Positions 1 to 8,795 of a stretch of 64,000 nt of DNA are shown here, piece by piece. A program made the position numbers and the translations under genes. The notes beneath the pieces are model-generated. The model did no database searches. It saw only the letters and a program-made list of their open reading frames with translations, and was not told the DNA's origin. Source of the stretch: Saccharopolyspora phatthalungensis (GTDB lineage: Bacteria > Actinomycetota > Actinomycetes > Mycobacteriales > Pseudonocardiaceae); NCBI RefSeq assembly GCF_014203395.1, contig NZ_JACHIW010000002.1, positions 372,001-436,000 on the forward strand. Direction: 5' to 3'. The stretch's first letter is position 1; every line of letters begins with the position of its first letter.

Positions 1-200
1 AACCGGCGCCCGCGCTTTCGGTGCAGGGGCATTGGCTGGTCAACGAAATCTCCGCGCCGAAGCGACTCTGGAAACTCGCAGAGCGCCGGCCAGGGGCCGG
101 CGACCGCCGAGGCGGCGATCTACCTGCGCGCGATCTTCGGGTATGACGCGCCGGGTCGGACCTGGAGACGCTGGTCGACCGGGTGCTCGGCACGCCCTGA
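1..200 (+). other. possible 3' end of an unidentified gene
   Basis: High-GC, codon-like sequence runs in from the window edge. One frame reads AAIYLRAIFGYDAPG near 112-157, and after a one-base shift the text continues SDLETLVDRVLGTP and stops at 198-200. That is what a frameshifted C-terminus would look like. I do not recognise the family, and the fragment is too short to be sure it is coding. Confidence 0.2.
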
Positions 201-578
201 CCCTCTCACGTCCGCCGGAGGACCCCATGCAGGAAAACGTGCGTTAACGGCATCCCACACGCACAACCTCAAGGGGTCGCCGCAGTACTCAGGAAATTCG
301 GCGTATATGCCTGTTCCAGCGCGGGGATCTTGGCGGTCAGCGCGCGCCTTCCGAACCGAGCGGCGGCGGTTCGGGTCATATTGACTGCCCGAAAAACTTG
401 AAAGAATGCGGAGTTCGCCGCAACCGGCGAAATTTGATCAACAATCGTCGTTGCGCACCAAACGGCGCTTCGACACCCGCTGACGCGTTCTCCTCGGATG
501 CAGTGCACCAGGACAGAATCCCACCCGCATCTCCCGATTGAGGTCGCCAGCCAGCTTCCGGAGGGAAATCAGCCGACG
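201..578. other. gap before the ligase gene
   Basis: No convincing gene is seen. The stretch is less GC-rich than its neighbours (for example 375-450) and presumably holds the promoter of the ligase. An in-frame ATG at 498 could add 27 residues to that gene but lacks a ribosome-binding site. Confidence 0.35.
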
Positions 579-2709
579 ATGTTCGGGAATCTCGTCGAAC
601 GACTGGCCTCGCTGGCCGAACGCAACAACTGGACGCACCGGACCGCCTATGTCGCGGATGGCCTCCAGTATTCGTACGGCGACGTTCACGAGGGGGCCGG
701 GCGTGCCGCCGCCGCGCTGCTGGAGGCCGGGCTGATGCCAGGCGACCGGGTACTGCTGGCCCTGCCGGACGGCATCGACTTCGTCTGGTCGTTCCTGGGG
801 GCGCTGCAGGCCCGGGCTGGTCGCGATCCCGGTCAACACCGACCTGCACGTCGACGAGCTGCGCAAGGCAGCGGAGATCGCCAATCCCGCGGCGGTGATC
901 TGCGCTCCCGCGCTGACGTCCCGGTTCAACGCGCTCGTCATCGACCCGGACAAGCTGCGCGCCCCCGGTCAGGCGCCGTACTTCACCGGCGGCACCGACG
1001 TGGCAGGCTTCGGCTTGTTCACGTCGGGAACGACCGGTGACCCGAAGCTGTGCTTCCACACCCACGCCGATCCCGAGATTTTCGAACAGGCGACCAATTC
1101 CGCGTTCCGGCTGACGGAGGACGATGTCTGCTTCTCCGTGTCGCGGATGTACTTCGGGTTCGGCCTTGGTAATTCCCTCTTCCTGCCGCTGAGCCGGGGC
1201 GCGACAACCGTTCTGCGGTCGGTGCGGGCGACGGCTGACGTGGCGCTGGGAATCATCGCGGAGCACCGGGTCTCGGTCTTCTACGGCCAGCCGAGCTTCT
1301 ACGCGAAGATGCTGCAAACGCCGGACGACAGCGGACGCCTCGCGTCCCTGCGGCTCGCCGTCTGCGGCGGCGAGGTCGTACCCGAGTCGCAGGAGACCCA
1401 GTTCCGCGCGACGCTCGGCAGCCGGTTCCTGAATGTCTTCGGTACCACGGAGGTCGGCTACGCGCTGGTCGCCAACACCCCCGGGGCGTGGCGGGACCGC
1501 CGCGTCGGCAAAATCCTGCCGCCATACCGGCTGCGCGTGGTGGACGAGGATGGCGCCTCGGTGGCGGCGGGCGAACCGGGCCTGCTCCAGGTCGCCGGAC
1601 CCACAATCTCGCTCGGCGTGCGCAAGGGCGATGAGCCGCCGCGTCGACTCGCCGACGAGTGGTACGCCACAGGCGACTCGGCGACCGTGGACGAGGACGG
1701 CTTCCTGACCGTGCACGGCCGGGTCGACGACATCGAGGTCGTGGGCGGGACGAATGTGCACCCGATCGAGGTGGAGGAGTTCTTCCTGCGCCACGCCGCA
1801 GTGCGTGAGGTGGCTGTCTGTTCGGTCCGGCGCCCAGTCGGCAACTCGACGCTGCGCGCCTACGTCGTGCTCGTCAGCGGCGTGAGCGACCACGATCAGG
1901 TGGCAGCGGAGCTGATTACCGCCGCCCAGGAATCGCTCACCTGGTACAAGGTTCCCGAGGACGTTGTCATCGTGCCGGAGCTGCCACGCAACTCGAACGG
2001 CAAGGTGAAGCGCACTGCGGTACGGAAGATGGCCGAGTTGGACGTCGGCTTCCAGCTCGTGGCCCGGCACCTCGACACTACCGACCGGCCCGCCGAGTTC
2101 GAGCTGCTCGGCCACAGCTGGGACCTCCTGCCGGAGGTGTTCGCTCCCATCCACACGGCTTCGACCGAGCTGTTCTCCGACTGGCTCCCTTACCCGGCGG
2201 GAGGCTCGTTCCTGGAGATCGGGTGCGGGGCGGGCGTTACGGCCGTGCTGGCCGCGCTGCGTGGCTGCGCGCGGGTGGCCGCCGTCGATATCAGCGGCCA
2301 AGCAGCCGCAAACACCGCGCTCAATGCCACCCGGCACGGTGTCGGCGACCGCGTGTCGGTCCACCAGGGCGACCTGTTCGACCCGCTCGACCGGGACGAC
2401 CGCTTCGACGTCATCTTCTGGAACTCCAACGTCATCCCGACGCCCGAGCACTTCGACTACTCGCACGACATCGAGCACGCCATCTTCGACCGCGACTACC
2501 GCGCGCACCGACGCTACCTGGCGGAGGGCATGCAGCGGCTCACTCCCGGTGGGGTGTTGTTGCTGGGCTTCAATAGCCTCGGCGACCGCGTGCGGCTCGA
2601 CAGCATCGCCGCCGAGTTGGGGCTTAAGTTAATCGAATACCGGGGTGAGGCCCGCCACTCAGGCCACGTTGCGGTGACGTTCCAGCTGCTCCAGGTGGTC
2701 AAGCGTTAA
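579..2709 (+). CDS. CoA ligase (AMP-binding) fused to a class I methyltransferase, one frameshift
   Basis: The first ~490 residues are an adenylate-forming acid:CoA ligase of the benzoate-CoA ligase type. Visible are TSGTTGDPK (about residue 148), GTTEVG, YATGDSA and a C-terminal lysine motif NSNGKVKRTAV. A Rossmann methyltransferase follows (from about residue 500) with LEIGCGAGVTAV for AdoMet and FWNSN at the position of the usual NPPY-type motif. The product would be 709 residues. The reading frame breaks at the CCC of 811-813: dropping one C joins GALQA to GLVAIPVNTDL, and everything downstream is intact, so this is a sequencing error or a very recent mutation. The start is chosen at 579 (GGAGGG about 14 bases upstream); 498 is an alternative. 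Activation of an aryl or acyl acid coupled to methylation would fit secondary metabolism, but the substrate is unknown. Confidence 0.7.
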
Positions 2710-2781
2710 TACTGCGACGGCTTTGAGGTGAGGGGGCAGCCGCGTCCGTCGGTAAGACCAGACATGCTCGGGGCCGGGCAG

Positions 2782-2990
2782 CTAGCGGCGAACCAGGTTG
2801 ATCAACAATCCGCGTATCTCGGGTAACGCGTAACCGATCATGCCCTGCTCGTTGGTGACGATTCCCCTTTCGCGGCAAGAGCTTTGGCCGCCGCCAGCCA
2901 TGACGTGCCTCGCCTCATACTGCGCTACCAGCGCATCTTGGTCCAGCTCGCCGAGCCCGATGAAGTCGTGCGGGGGACCTTGTCGCGCAA
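2782..2990 (-). pseudogene. transposase 3' remnant, possibly IS701 family
   Basis: On the minus strand one frame ends YALPEIRGLLINLVRR then stop at 2782-2784. A neighbouring frame carries SWLAAAKALAAKGE just upstream. Both resemble the C-terminal part of IS701-type transposases (helix with WLA..., then LPEIRRLL...), but they lie in different frames, so the copy is broken. It sits between the ligase-methyltransferase and a 5'-truncated hydrolase, which fits an insertion that removed the hydrolase's front. The family call rests on short motifs only. Confidence 0.3.
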
Positions 2991-3126
2991 TGCGACGGCC
3001 ATCTGCCGGGGATTCGGCTCGTCGTCCTCATCCCCACCGGCATCGTCCCAACACCTCGTGCGGCGCACCGAGTCGCCGCGCGGCTTGAGCCTGGTAAGTA
3101 CCGGTAGTGGTTGATCCGGAGTTCAT

Positions 3127-3775
3127 TTGCGCAGAGTCTCCTTCTCGTGCGTGTTCGGGTTCGGCCTGGCCGAACACGCGCCGAGTGAACGGCAACGGGC
3201 GCAGTTCACCGCTCGTTCGGAAGGGTTGATGTTCACCCTGCCCGCGGTCGAGCACGACGTGGAGTTCACCGGCCCAGCGGCGATGAAGCTGTTCGTGTCC
3301 TCCAGCACCGAGGACGCGGACCTGTTCGTCACGGTGCACCTGTTCGACCCCAGCGGCACCGAGGTGCTGTTCTCCGCCGCGTCCGAGCCGAACGCACCGG
3401 TCTCCCAGGGCTGGTTGCGGATGTCGCACCGGGAAGTGGACCCCGAGTTGTCGCTGCCGTACCGGTCGTGGCACCGGCACACCACGATCTCGCCCCTGGT
3501 CCCGGGACACATCTACGAGGCCGACGTCGAGATCTGGCCGCTGTCCATCGTCGTTCCGGCCGGGTACCGCCTCGGCGTGTCGGTGCGCGGCCAGGACTAC
3601 ATCCACCCTGCCCCCGGGCCCGCACGGCATGCGGGGCAGCGGACCGTTCTGGCATGAACTCCCCGGCGACCGCGACAACCCTGTCTACAGTGGACTAATC
3701 ACCCTGCACAGCGCGGACGAGCGACGCCCATACCTGCTGCTGCCCCTGATCCCGGCAGCAGACCACGTCGCGTGA
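3127..3775 (+). pseudogene. CocE/NonD-type hydrolase, C-terminal fragment with frameshift
   Basis: The fragment matches the C-terminal jelly-roll domain of X-Pro dipeptidyl-peptidase/CocE-type serine hydrolases: FTGPAAMKLFVSS, TEDADLFVTVHLFDP, LVPGHIYEADVEIWPLS, YRLGVSVRGQDYIHP. The alpha/beta-hydrolase domain with the catalytic serine is missing. The frame is lost in the C/G run at 3611-3618. One base over, it continues GPHGMRGSGPFWHELP to a stop at 3773-3775, so the true 3' end lies 118 bases beyond the first stop. Loss of the catalytic half means no enzyme is made. The upstream transposase remnant is the likely cause. Confidence 0.65.
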
Positions 3776-3884
3776 ACGGCTCGATGGAACTCACAACAGC
3801 CGCTCCAGCCGAGCCCGCTGCATCCGACCCGACTCGTGCACCGCTAAGTTTGTTGATCGGGTATTCGGTTGACAAACTGAGATC

Positions 3885-5102
3885 ATGAACCGCCAGTACG
3901 ACGAACCCGTGCCCGGCTCCGCGACCACGCCCCGGGCGACAGCCTGGATCAGCACTCCCGTCACCGCCGAACTCCTGCGCGGCGCGCTCGACCTGGAACG
4001 CACCGAGCACGGTGCGCTGCCGCATCGACTGCCTGCCCGGGCCCGCGCCCAGTGCGCCGACGGGCAGCTGGCCATGGCGGAGGCCCAGTCTTCCGGCGTA
4101 CGGCTGGTGTTTCGTACGCGGGCCGTGGCCATCGAGTTGGACACGCTTCGCACCAAGATGGCCTACCGGGGCGCCCCGCCCCGTCCGGACGGCGTGTACG
4201 ACCTGCTCGTCGACGGCCACTTGGCCGGCCGGGGCAGTGTGACCGGCGGCAACATCCTGATGGTGGACATGGCCACCGGGTCTGCGGAAACCCGGCCGGG
4301 ACCGGTCGGCACCGTCCGGTTCACCGGTCTGCCCGACCGCGAGAAGGACATCGAGATCTGGTTGCCGCACAACGAGATCACCCAGCTGGTCGCCCTGCGC
4401 ACCGACGCCCCCGTCGAGGCCGCAGCGCAGGCCGGCCGCAGGGTGTGGTTGCACCACGGCAGTTCGATCAGCCACGGTTCCAATGCCGCCAGCCCCACCA
4501 CGACCTGGCCGGCGCTGGCCGCCTCGCTGGGCGGTGTGGACCTGATCAACCTCGGTCTGAGCGGCAGTGCCCTGCTCGATGCGTTCACCGCCCGCGCCCT
4601 GCGGGACACCCCCGCGGACCTGATCAGCGTCAAGATCGGCATCAACCTGGTCAACAGCGATCTGATGCGGCTGCGTGCCTTCACCCCGGCGGTGCACGGC
4701 TTCCTCGACACCATCCGCGACGGGCATCCTGCCACGCCGCTGCTGGTCGTCTCGCCCATTCACTGCCCCATCCATGAGGACACGCCCGGCCCCAGTGCCC
4801 CGGACTTCAGCAACCTCAGCACCGGGACGCTGCAGTTCCGGGCCACGGGCGACCCTGCGGAACGCGCTGCAGGGAAGCTGACGCTCAACGTCATCCGCGA
4901 CGAACTGGGCCGCATCGTGAAGCAGCGGGCGGCCGATGATCCCCATCTGCACTACCTCGATGGCCGCGGCCTCTACGGCGAGGCGGACTTCGCCGAGCTC
5001 CCGCTGCCCGACCAGCTCCACCCGGACGCGGCCACACATCGCCGCATCGGCGAACGCTTCGCCAAGCTCACCTTCGCTACCGGCGGACCATTCGCCGCCT
5101 AG
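3885..5102 (+). CDS. SGNH/GDSL-type hydrolase
   Basis: A 405-residue hydrolase with a beta-rich N-terminal domain (to about residue 180) and a C-terminal SGNH domain. The nucleophile block is HHGSSISHGS (about residue 195), followed by INLGLSGSALLD, the GINLVN block and the catalytic Asp/His block DQLHPD (about residue 377). The family removes acyl groups from esters, often acetyl groups on carbohydrates. No signal peptide is evident, so it is probably cytoplasmic. It faces the glycosyltransferase gene tail to tail with 32 bases between. The substrate cannot be told from sequence; a role in deacylating a glycosylated metabolite is only a guess from the neighbour. Confidence 0.75.
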   Translation: MNRQYDEPVPGSATTPRATAWISTPVTAELLRGALDLERTEHGALPHRLPARARAQCADGQLAMAEAQSSGVRLVFRTRAVAIELDTLRTKMAYRGAPPRPDGVYDLLVDGHLAGRGSVTGGNILMVDMATGSAETRPGPVGTVRFTGLPDREKDIEIWLPHNEITQLVALRTDAPVEAAAQAGRRVWLHHGSSISHGSNAASPTTTWPALAASLGGVDLINLGLSGSALLDAFTARALRDTPADLISVKIGINLVNSDLMRLRAFTPAVHGFLDTIRDGHPATPLLVVSPIHCPIHEDTPGPSAPDFSNLSTGTLQFRATGDPAERAAGKLTLNVIRDELGRIVKQRAADDPHLHYLDGRGLYGEADFAELPLPDQLHPDAATHRRIGERFAKLTFATGGPFAA

Positions 5103-5134
5103 CAAGCGCTGCCAACCGGTAAAAGCCCGGGCCT

Positions 5135-6310
5135 TCAGGACAGGTGTTCCTCCAGGGCATCGGCTCCGGCGACGGCACCGCCGCAATCGTGAATGATCTG
5201 GCGCATCCCGTCGAGGTGGGCGCGAACCTGTTCGTCGGCGGCCACCTCGTCGACGGCGGCGCGCAGGTCGGCGGCAGTGAGGGTGCCGGAGTTCAGCCGG
5301 CGGCCGAGGCCGAGCTCTTCGACGCGGGCGGCGTTGGCGGCCTGTTCGGGCATCTGCGGCACGGCCACCAGCGGCACCCCGGCGTGCAGGGATTCCATAG
5401 TGGAGTTCATGCCGGTGTGCGACAGGAAGACGGCGGCGTGGCGCAGGACTGCGGGCTGCGGGAACGAGGGGCGCACGTCGAAATTGGCCGGGACCGGGCC
5501 GAGCTCGCTCGCGTCGAGGTGCTGACCGGTGGACATCGCGACCTGCCAGGGGCTGTCGGCGAAGGCCGCAAAGCACATCCGGTAGAAATCCGGGCGGTTG
5601 TTGAACGCGGTGCCCAGCGAGATGAACAGCAGCGGGGCGTGCGGATCGCGGGGCTGCCAGGGTACTTCGGCCCGGTCACCGAGCAACGGGCCGAGGAAGC
5701 GGAACCGCTGATCGAAGGTGTCCGCGCTGAGCTGGAACTCGCGCGGCAGGAACACCAGGTTCAGTCCGGCGGGCGGCGCGCCGACCGGCGGGTAGGCGTG
5801 CACGCCGAACTCGGCGCCCAGCTGCTGGATCCGACGGCCGAACTCGGCGAATACCTCGACGGGGAACTCGGCGTTGCTGTCGGAGAGGGCATCGCGCAGC
5901 GAGAAGTTCTCGTTCGAGGCGAAGTTGGGCACCAACGCGATCTCGGGCACGCCGAGTTTCTCGGCCAGCATGCGTCCGATCGTGGTCATCACGTCGAAGC
6001 ACACGGCATCCGGCTTGTCGGCGTGGAATCGTTTCTCCAGCATCGGGAAGCTGGCCTGAATGTCATCGAGCATGAACCGCATCAGCCCCGCTAACCGCTG
6101 CGGGCCGAACTGGTCCTGCTGCGGAATTTTCGGCATTTCGGTGGGCAGTTCGACGACCTCGGCGCCCGTGGTTTCCACGGTGGAGGCCATTTCGTGACCA
6201 ACGGCGTAGCTGACCCGGTGGCCGCGCCGCAGCAGTTCGGTCACCAGCGGCAGGGTGGGGTTGACGTGGCCCGTGGCGGGCATGCTGACGAAGACGAAGT
6301 GCTTTTCCAT
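5135..6310 (-). CDS. macrolide-type UDP-glycosyltransferase (GT1, MGT/OleD-like)
   Basis: A 391-residue GT-B enzyme of family GT1. The N-terminal acceptor domain begins FVFVSMPATGHVNPTLPL, with the conserved His that acts as base in this family. The C-terminal nucleotide-sugar domain carries LLFISLGTAFNN and the signature HTGMNSTMESLHAGVPLV followed by PQMPEQ. Members such as OleD, OleI and Mgt glucosylate macrolides or aromatic acceptors and inactivate antibiotics. ATG at 6310 is preferred to the one at 6313 because a GAGG lies a few bases before it. A perfect inverted repeat lies about 100 bases upstream of the start. A self-protection or drug-inactivation role is inferred. Confidence 0.85.
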   Translation of the reverse strand: MEKHFVFVSMPATGHVNPTLPLVTELLRRGHRVSYAVGHEMASTVETTGAEVVELPTEMPKIPQQDQFGPQRLAGLMRFMLDDIQASFPMLEKRFHADKPDAVCFDVMTTIGRMLAEKLGVPEIALVPNFASNENFSLRDALSDSNAEFPVEVFAEFGRRIQQLGAEFGVHAYPPVGAPPAGLNLVFLPREFQLSADTFDQRFRFLGPLLGDRAEVPWQPRDPHAPLLFISLGTAFNNRPDFYRMCFAAFADSPWQVAMSTGQHLDASELGPVPANFDVRPSFPQPAVLRHAAVFLSHTGMNSTMESLHAGVPLVAVPQMPEQAANAARVEELGLGRRLNSGTLTAADLRAAVDEVAADEQVRAHLDGMRQIIHDCGGAVAGADALEEHLS

Positions 6311-6313
6311 CAT

Positions 6314-6639
6314 TCCTCGTGAGGGACATGCGCGTGTCGCGCGTGGGCATCATCGCTCAGTATCCGGATCTTGTCCGGCGGCGGCATGTGTCTTTGCTCA
6401 TCTTCGCGTTTTCGCCGTTATTGGCGAAAAACGTGCCATGTCCTAATTGGGCGATGCCACTCGCGGCGCCGTCACGGCAGCCGCCGGGGCCAGCACTTCG
6501 TTCCTGTTTCAACGCCGCGCGCGGTCACGTCCACCCTAACCGGCGGGATTGTCCTCGAAAAGACTCTGCCCCGGCTCCGCGGCTTCGTCCAGCCGCCCTC
6601 TCGCCTGCTCCGCTGTTGCGGTGCCGCGAAGACCGGTCC
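6314..6639. other. intergenic region, glycosyltransferase promoter and map 3' side
   Basis: No gene is supported here. The part next to 6310 must hold the glycosyltransferase promoter on the minus strand. It contains an AT-richer patch and a hairpin (listed separately). The rest, 6440-6639, shows nothing recognisable. Confidence 0.4.
6409..6430 (-). promoter_or_regulatory. 8-bp inverted repeat in the glycosyltransferase leader
   Basis: TTTTCGCC and GGCGAAAA form a perfect stem around a 6-base loop. It lies about 100 bases before the glycosyltransferase start and could be an operator or an attenuating leader hairpin. No regulator gene is adjacent. Confidence 0.4.
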
Positions 6640-7407
6640 TCAGAGCGCGGTGAGCACTCGTGGTCCGTCTTCGGTGATGGCGATGGTGTGCTCGACGTGG
6701 GCAGCGCGGCTGCCGTCGCCGGTGAGCACGGTCCAGCCGTCCTCAGCGGTGCGGATGTGGTCGCGGCCGCCGGCCAGGAACATCGGCTCGATCGCCAGCA
6801 CCAGCCCGGGGCGCAGCGGGGCACCCCGTCCGGCCGCGCCGTCGTTGGGCACGAACGGGGCTTCGTGCATGTCGCGTCCGACGCCGTGGCCGCCGAGTGT
6901 GTCGGGAATGCCGTAGCCGGCACTGCGTCCGACCACGCCGATCGCGCGGGCGATGTCGCCGATACGACCGCCCGGCCGGGCCGCGGCGATGCCATCGGCC
7001 AGGGCCTGCTCGGTGGTCTCGGTCAGCTGCGTGTCCTCGGGCCGGGGTGTGCCGACGCTGAAGGTGATCGCGGCGTCGCCGACCCAGCCCTGCACGCGAG
7101 CGCCGCAGTCGATGCTGACCAGGTCACCGTCGGCAAGCCGGTGCCCGTTGGGGATGCCGTGCACGATCGCGTCGTTGACCGATGCGCAGATCACGCCGGG
7201 GAACGGGGTGGGCGCCCAGTTGGGCCGGTAGCCGAGGAACACCGGCTGCGCGCCGGCGTCGGTGATCGCGGTGTGCGCCAGCTCGTCGAGCTCGCGCAAC
7301 GTGGTGCCCACCGTCGCGTGCGCGCGAACGGCGTGCAGGGTGCGCGCCACGATCCGGCCCGCTTCTCGCAGCACGTCGATCTCGGTGGTGGTCTTCAGCT
7401 CGATCAC
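6640..7407 (-). CDS. map: methionine aminopeptidase, type I
   Basis: A 255-residue M24 metallopeptidase that removes N-terminal methionine from nascent proteins. All five metal ligands are visible: Asp in SIDCGARVQGWVGDAA (two), His in GGHGVGRDMHEAP, Glu in LAIEPMF and Glu in HVEHTIAI. GTG at 7405-7407 (VIELKTTTEID) is chosen because family proteins start there; the frame stays open upstream but that text is not family-like. There is no N-terminal SH3-binding or zinc extension. It is divergent from a small XRE regulator 54 bases away rather than in the ribosomal cluster, so it is probably an additional, regulated copy. Confidence 0.88.
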   Translation of the reverse strand: MIELKTTTEIDVLREAGRIVARTLHAVRAHATVGTTLRELDELAHTAITDAGAQPVFLGYRPNWAPTPFPGVICASVNDAIVHGIPNGHRLADGDLVSIDCGARVQGWVGDAAITFSVGTPRPEDTQLTETTEQALADGIAAARPGGRIGDIARAIGVVGRSAGYGIPDTLGGHGVGRDMHEAPFVPNDGAAGRGAPLRPGLVLAIEPMFLAGGRDHIRTAEDGWTVLTGDGSRAAHVEHTIAITEDGPRVLTAL

Positions 7408-7435
7408 ACGTGTCTCCCACAGACTGGACCCAATA

Positions 7436-7456
7436 ACTATACCGATATTAGTATCA
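7436..7456. promoter_or_regulatory. probable operator/promoter between map and the XRE gene
   Basis: The 54-base divergent spacer is AT-rich, unlike its surroundings, and contains ATAC (7439-7442) and GTAT (7451-7454) in inverted orientation around CGATATTA. The position suits an operator where the XRE protein controls itself and map. Confidence 0.4.
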
Positions 7457-7461
7457 CGGTC

Positions 7462-7734
7462 ATGGTGCGTGAGCCGCTGAACGACCACGAACGGCAACGG
7501 GGCGAACTGCTCGGCCAAGCGCTGCGGCAGGCACGCGGCGAGCGCAGCATGGTCGAGATCGCCGCCGCGTCCGGGATCTCCACCGAGACCCTCCGCAAGA
7601 TCGAGAAGGGCCGCATTCCCACGCCTGCGTTCTTCACCGTCGCCGCGGTGGCCGACGCGGTGGGGATATCGCTGGACGACCTGCGCACAGGTGTAGCGGC
7701 GGCGCAGAAAACGCAACACCCGATGTCGGCGTGA
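7462..7734 (+). CDS. XRE-family helix-turn-helix regulator
   Basis: A 90-residue protein that is nearly all one Cro/C1-type HTH domain. Residues 12-75 include LGQALRQARGERSMVEIAAA and the recognition helix region SGISTETLRKIEKGRIPTP. ATG at 7462 is selected; reading further upstream would enter the spacer. It is divergent from map. HTH genes paired with a map copy are, as far as I recall, common in actinomycetes. The partner and signal are unknown, and negative autoregulation through the spacer palindrome is inferred. Confidence 0.8.
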   Translation: MVREPLNDHERQRGELLGQALRQARGERSMVEIAAASGISTETLRKIEKGRIPTPAFFTVAAVADAVGISLDDLRTGVAAAQKTQHPMSA

Positions 7735-8237
7735 CGCTGCGAACGCCGGAGCCGCCAGCCAGAGATGTGGCACTCCATGGCGATGCCGCCGGAACTGGTG
7801 CGCTCCCTCGTCGGCCGGGCCGCGCCTGGAGCAGGTAACCGATGCGCTGCTACCGCATCCGTCCTAAATAGGCACTCCCTCCAGAGCATAAATCTTTCTT
7901 AAGGCCGGTTGAAAATCGTCGCCGGCCATGAGCCGCCTGATGCCCCGACCAAATTCCCGGCGCGTTTCGCGTCGCCGCCGGAAAACGTCCACATCGGACG
8001 AAAAGGGTCGCGACTCTTCGTGTCCGCACATGCGTTTCCGGTGATCACGCGGCGCACAGCCCGAGACGCTGCGATGGAGATCACATCCGGAATCTCGCGG
8101 TTCCATACGCTCCGGCAATCCACCCAAAACCCGATATCGCACCGAACGTAAGGACACAGGTTCGTGACGAATTCGCTACGATTCCCCCCGCCGGGTCGGG
8201 GACAAATAGCACCGGCACAACACGAAGGAGTCACGAG
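7735..8237. other. 503-base gap
   Basis: No gene is convincing on either strand; open frames here have no ribosome-binding site and no family motif. The last ~80 bases presumably hold the promoter of the 8238 gene, which starts after AAGGAG. Confidence 0.4.
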
Positions 8238-8795
8238 TTGCCTGCCGAGCACCCCGACCAGTTGCGTCGCTGGTGGTGGAAGACCCCGCTGGCGGTCCGG
8301 CTGCTGCCCGCAGCCGCGCTGTTGATCGCGACCGGCACTGGCGTCCTTAGCGCCCTGCCCGCAGGCGGCCAAGACCTCGCCGCGCTCCCCCAGCCCCCGC
8401 AAGCGCCTATCGGCTACCTCGCGCAGACCACCACGGCACCGGCCCCGGCGACGCCCACCACCACAACCGAACCGGAACCGGCAACGCCAACGACCACACC
8501 AACGAACACCACCACCACGAGCACGACGACCCCACGACCCACGACCTCAACAACCACCACCACCCCACCGCAGCAGCCGCAGCCCACCCACCCGGACATC
8601 CCCCCGGGCCAGGACGGCAACAACGGCCGCCCACACCCCACCACCGCCACCACCACCGACGAGCAGGAGTCGGCCCCGACGGTGACCGAAGGTCAACGCT
8701 GCTCCCACCAAGGCGACGTCGGTAGCACCGCCTCCGGTGCACCCGCCAGCTGCCAACGGTCCGGTGACGGCAAGCTGAGGTGGACCACGCAATGA
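8238..8795 (+). CDS. exported Thr/Pro-rich protein
   Basis: A 185-residue product starting with TTG, five bases after an AAGGAG box. Residues 1-20 are basic and Trp-rich (LRRWWWKTP). One hydrophobic segment (about 21-43) should act as signal anchor. About 95 residues of low-complexity Thr, Pro and Ala follow, suited to a wall-spanning or glycosylated stalk. The C-terminus has two cysteines in GQRCSHQGDVGSTASGAP...SCQRS and ends GKLRW. This small C-terminal pattern is familiar from actinomycete exported proteins, but I know of no function. The stop overlaps the next start (ATGA), so the two are co-translated. Confidence 0.65.
   Translation: MPAEHPDQLRRWWWKTPLAVRLLPAAALLIATGTGVLSALPAGGQDLAALPQPPQAPIGYLAQTTTAPAPATPTTTTEPEPATPTTTPTNTTTTSTTTPRPTTSTTTTTPPQQPQPTHPDIPPGQDGNNGRPHPTTATTTDEQESAPTVTEGQRCSHQGDVGSTASGAPASCQRSGDGKLRWTTQ

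Noticed and set aside
376..2508. 710-codon minus-strand open frame opposite the ligase gene
   Set aside because: Arg/Gly-rich text with no family motif; it mirrors the codon bias of the plus-strand gene, whose motifs are clear.
8430..8680. Possible tandem repeat array (ACC/CAC runs)
   Set aside because: It is the codon run of a Thr/Pro-rich stalk; units are irregular and there are no spacers, so it is neither a CRISPR nor a satellite.
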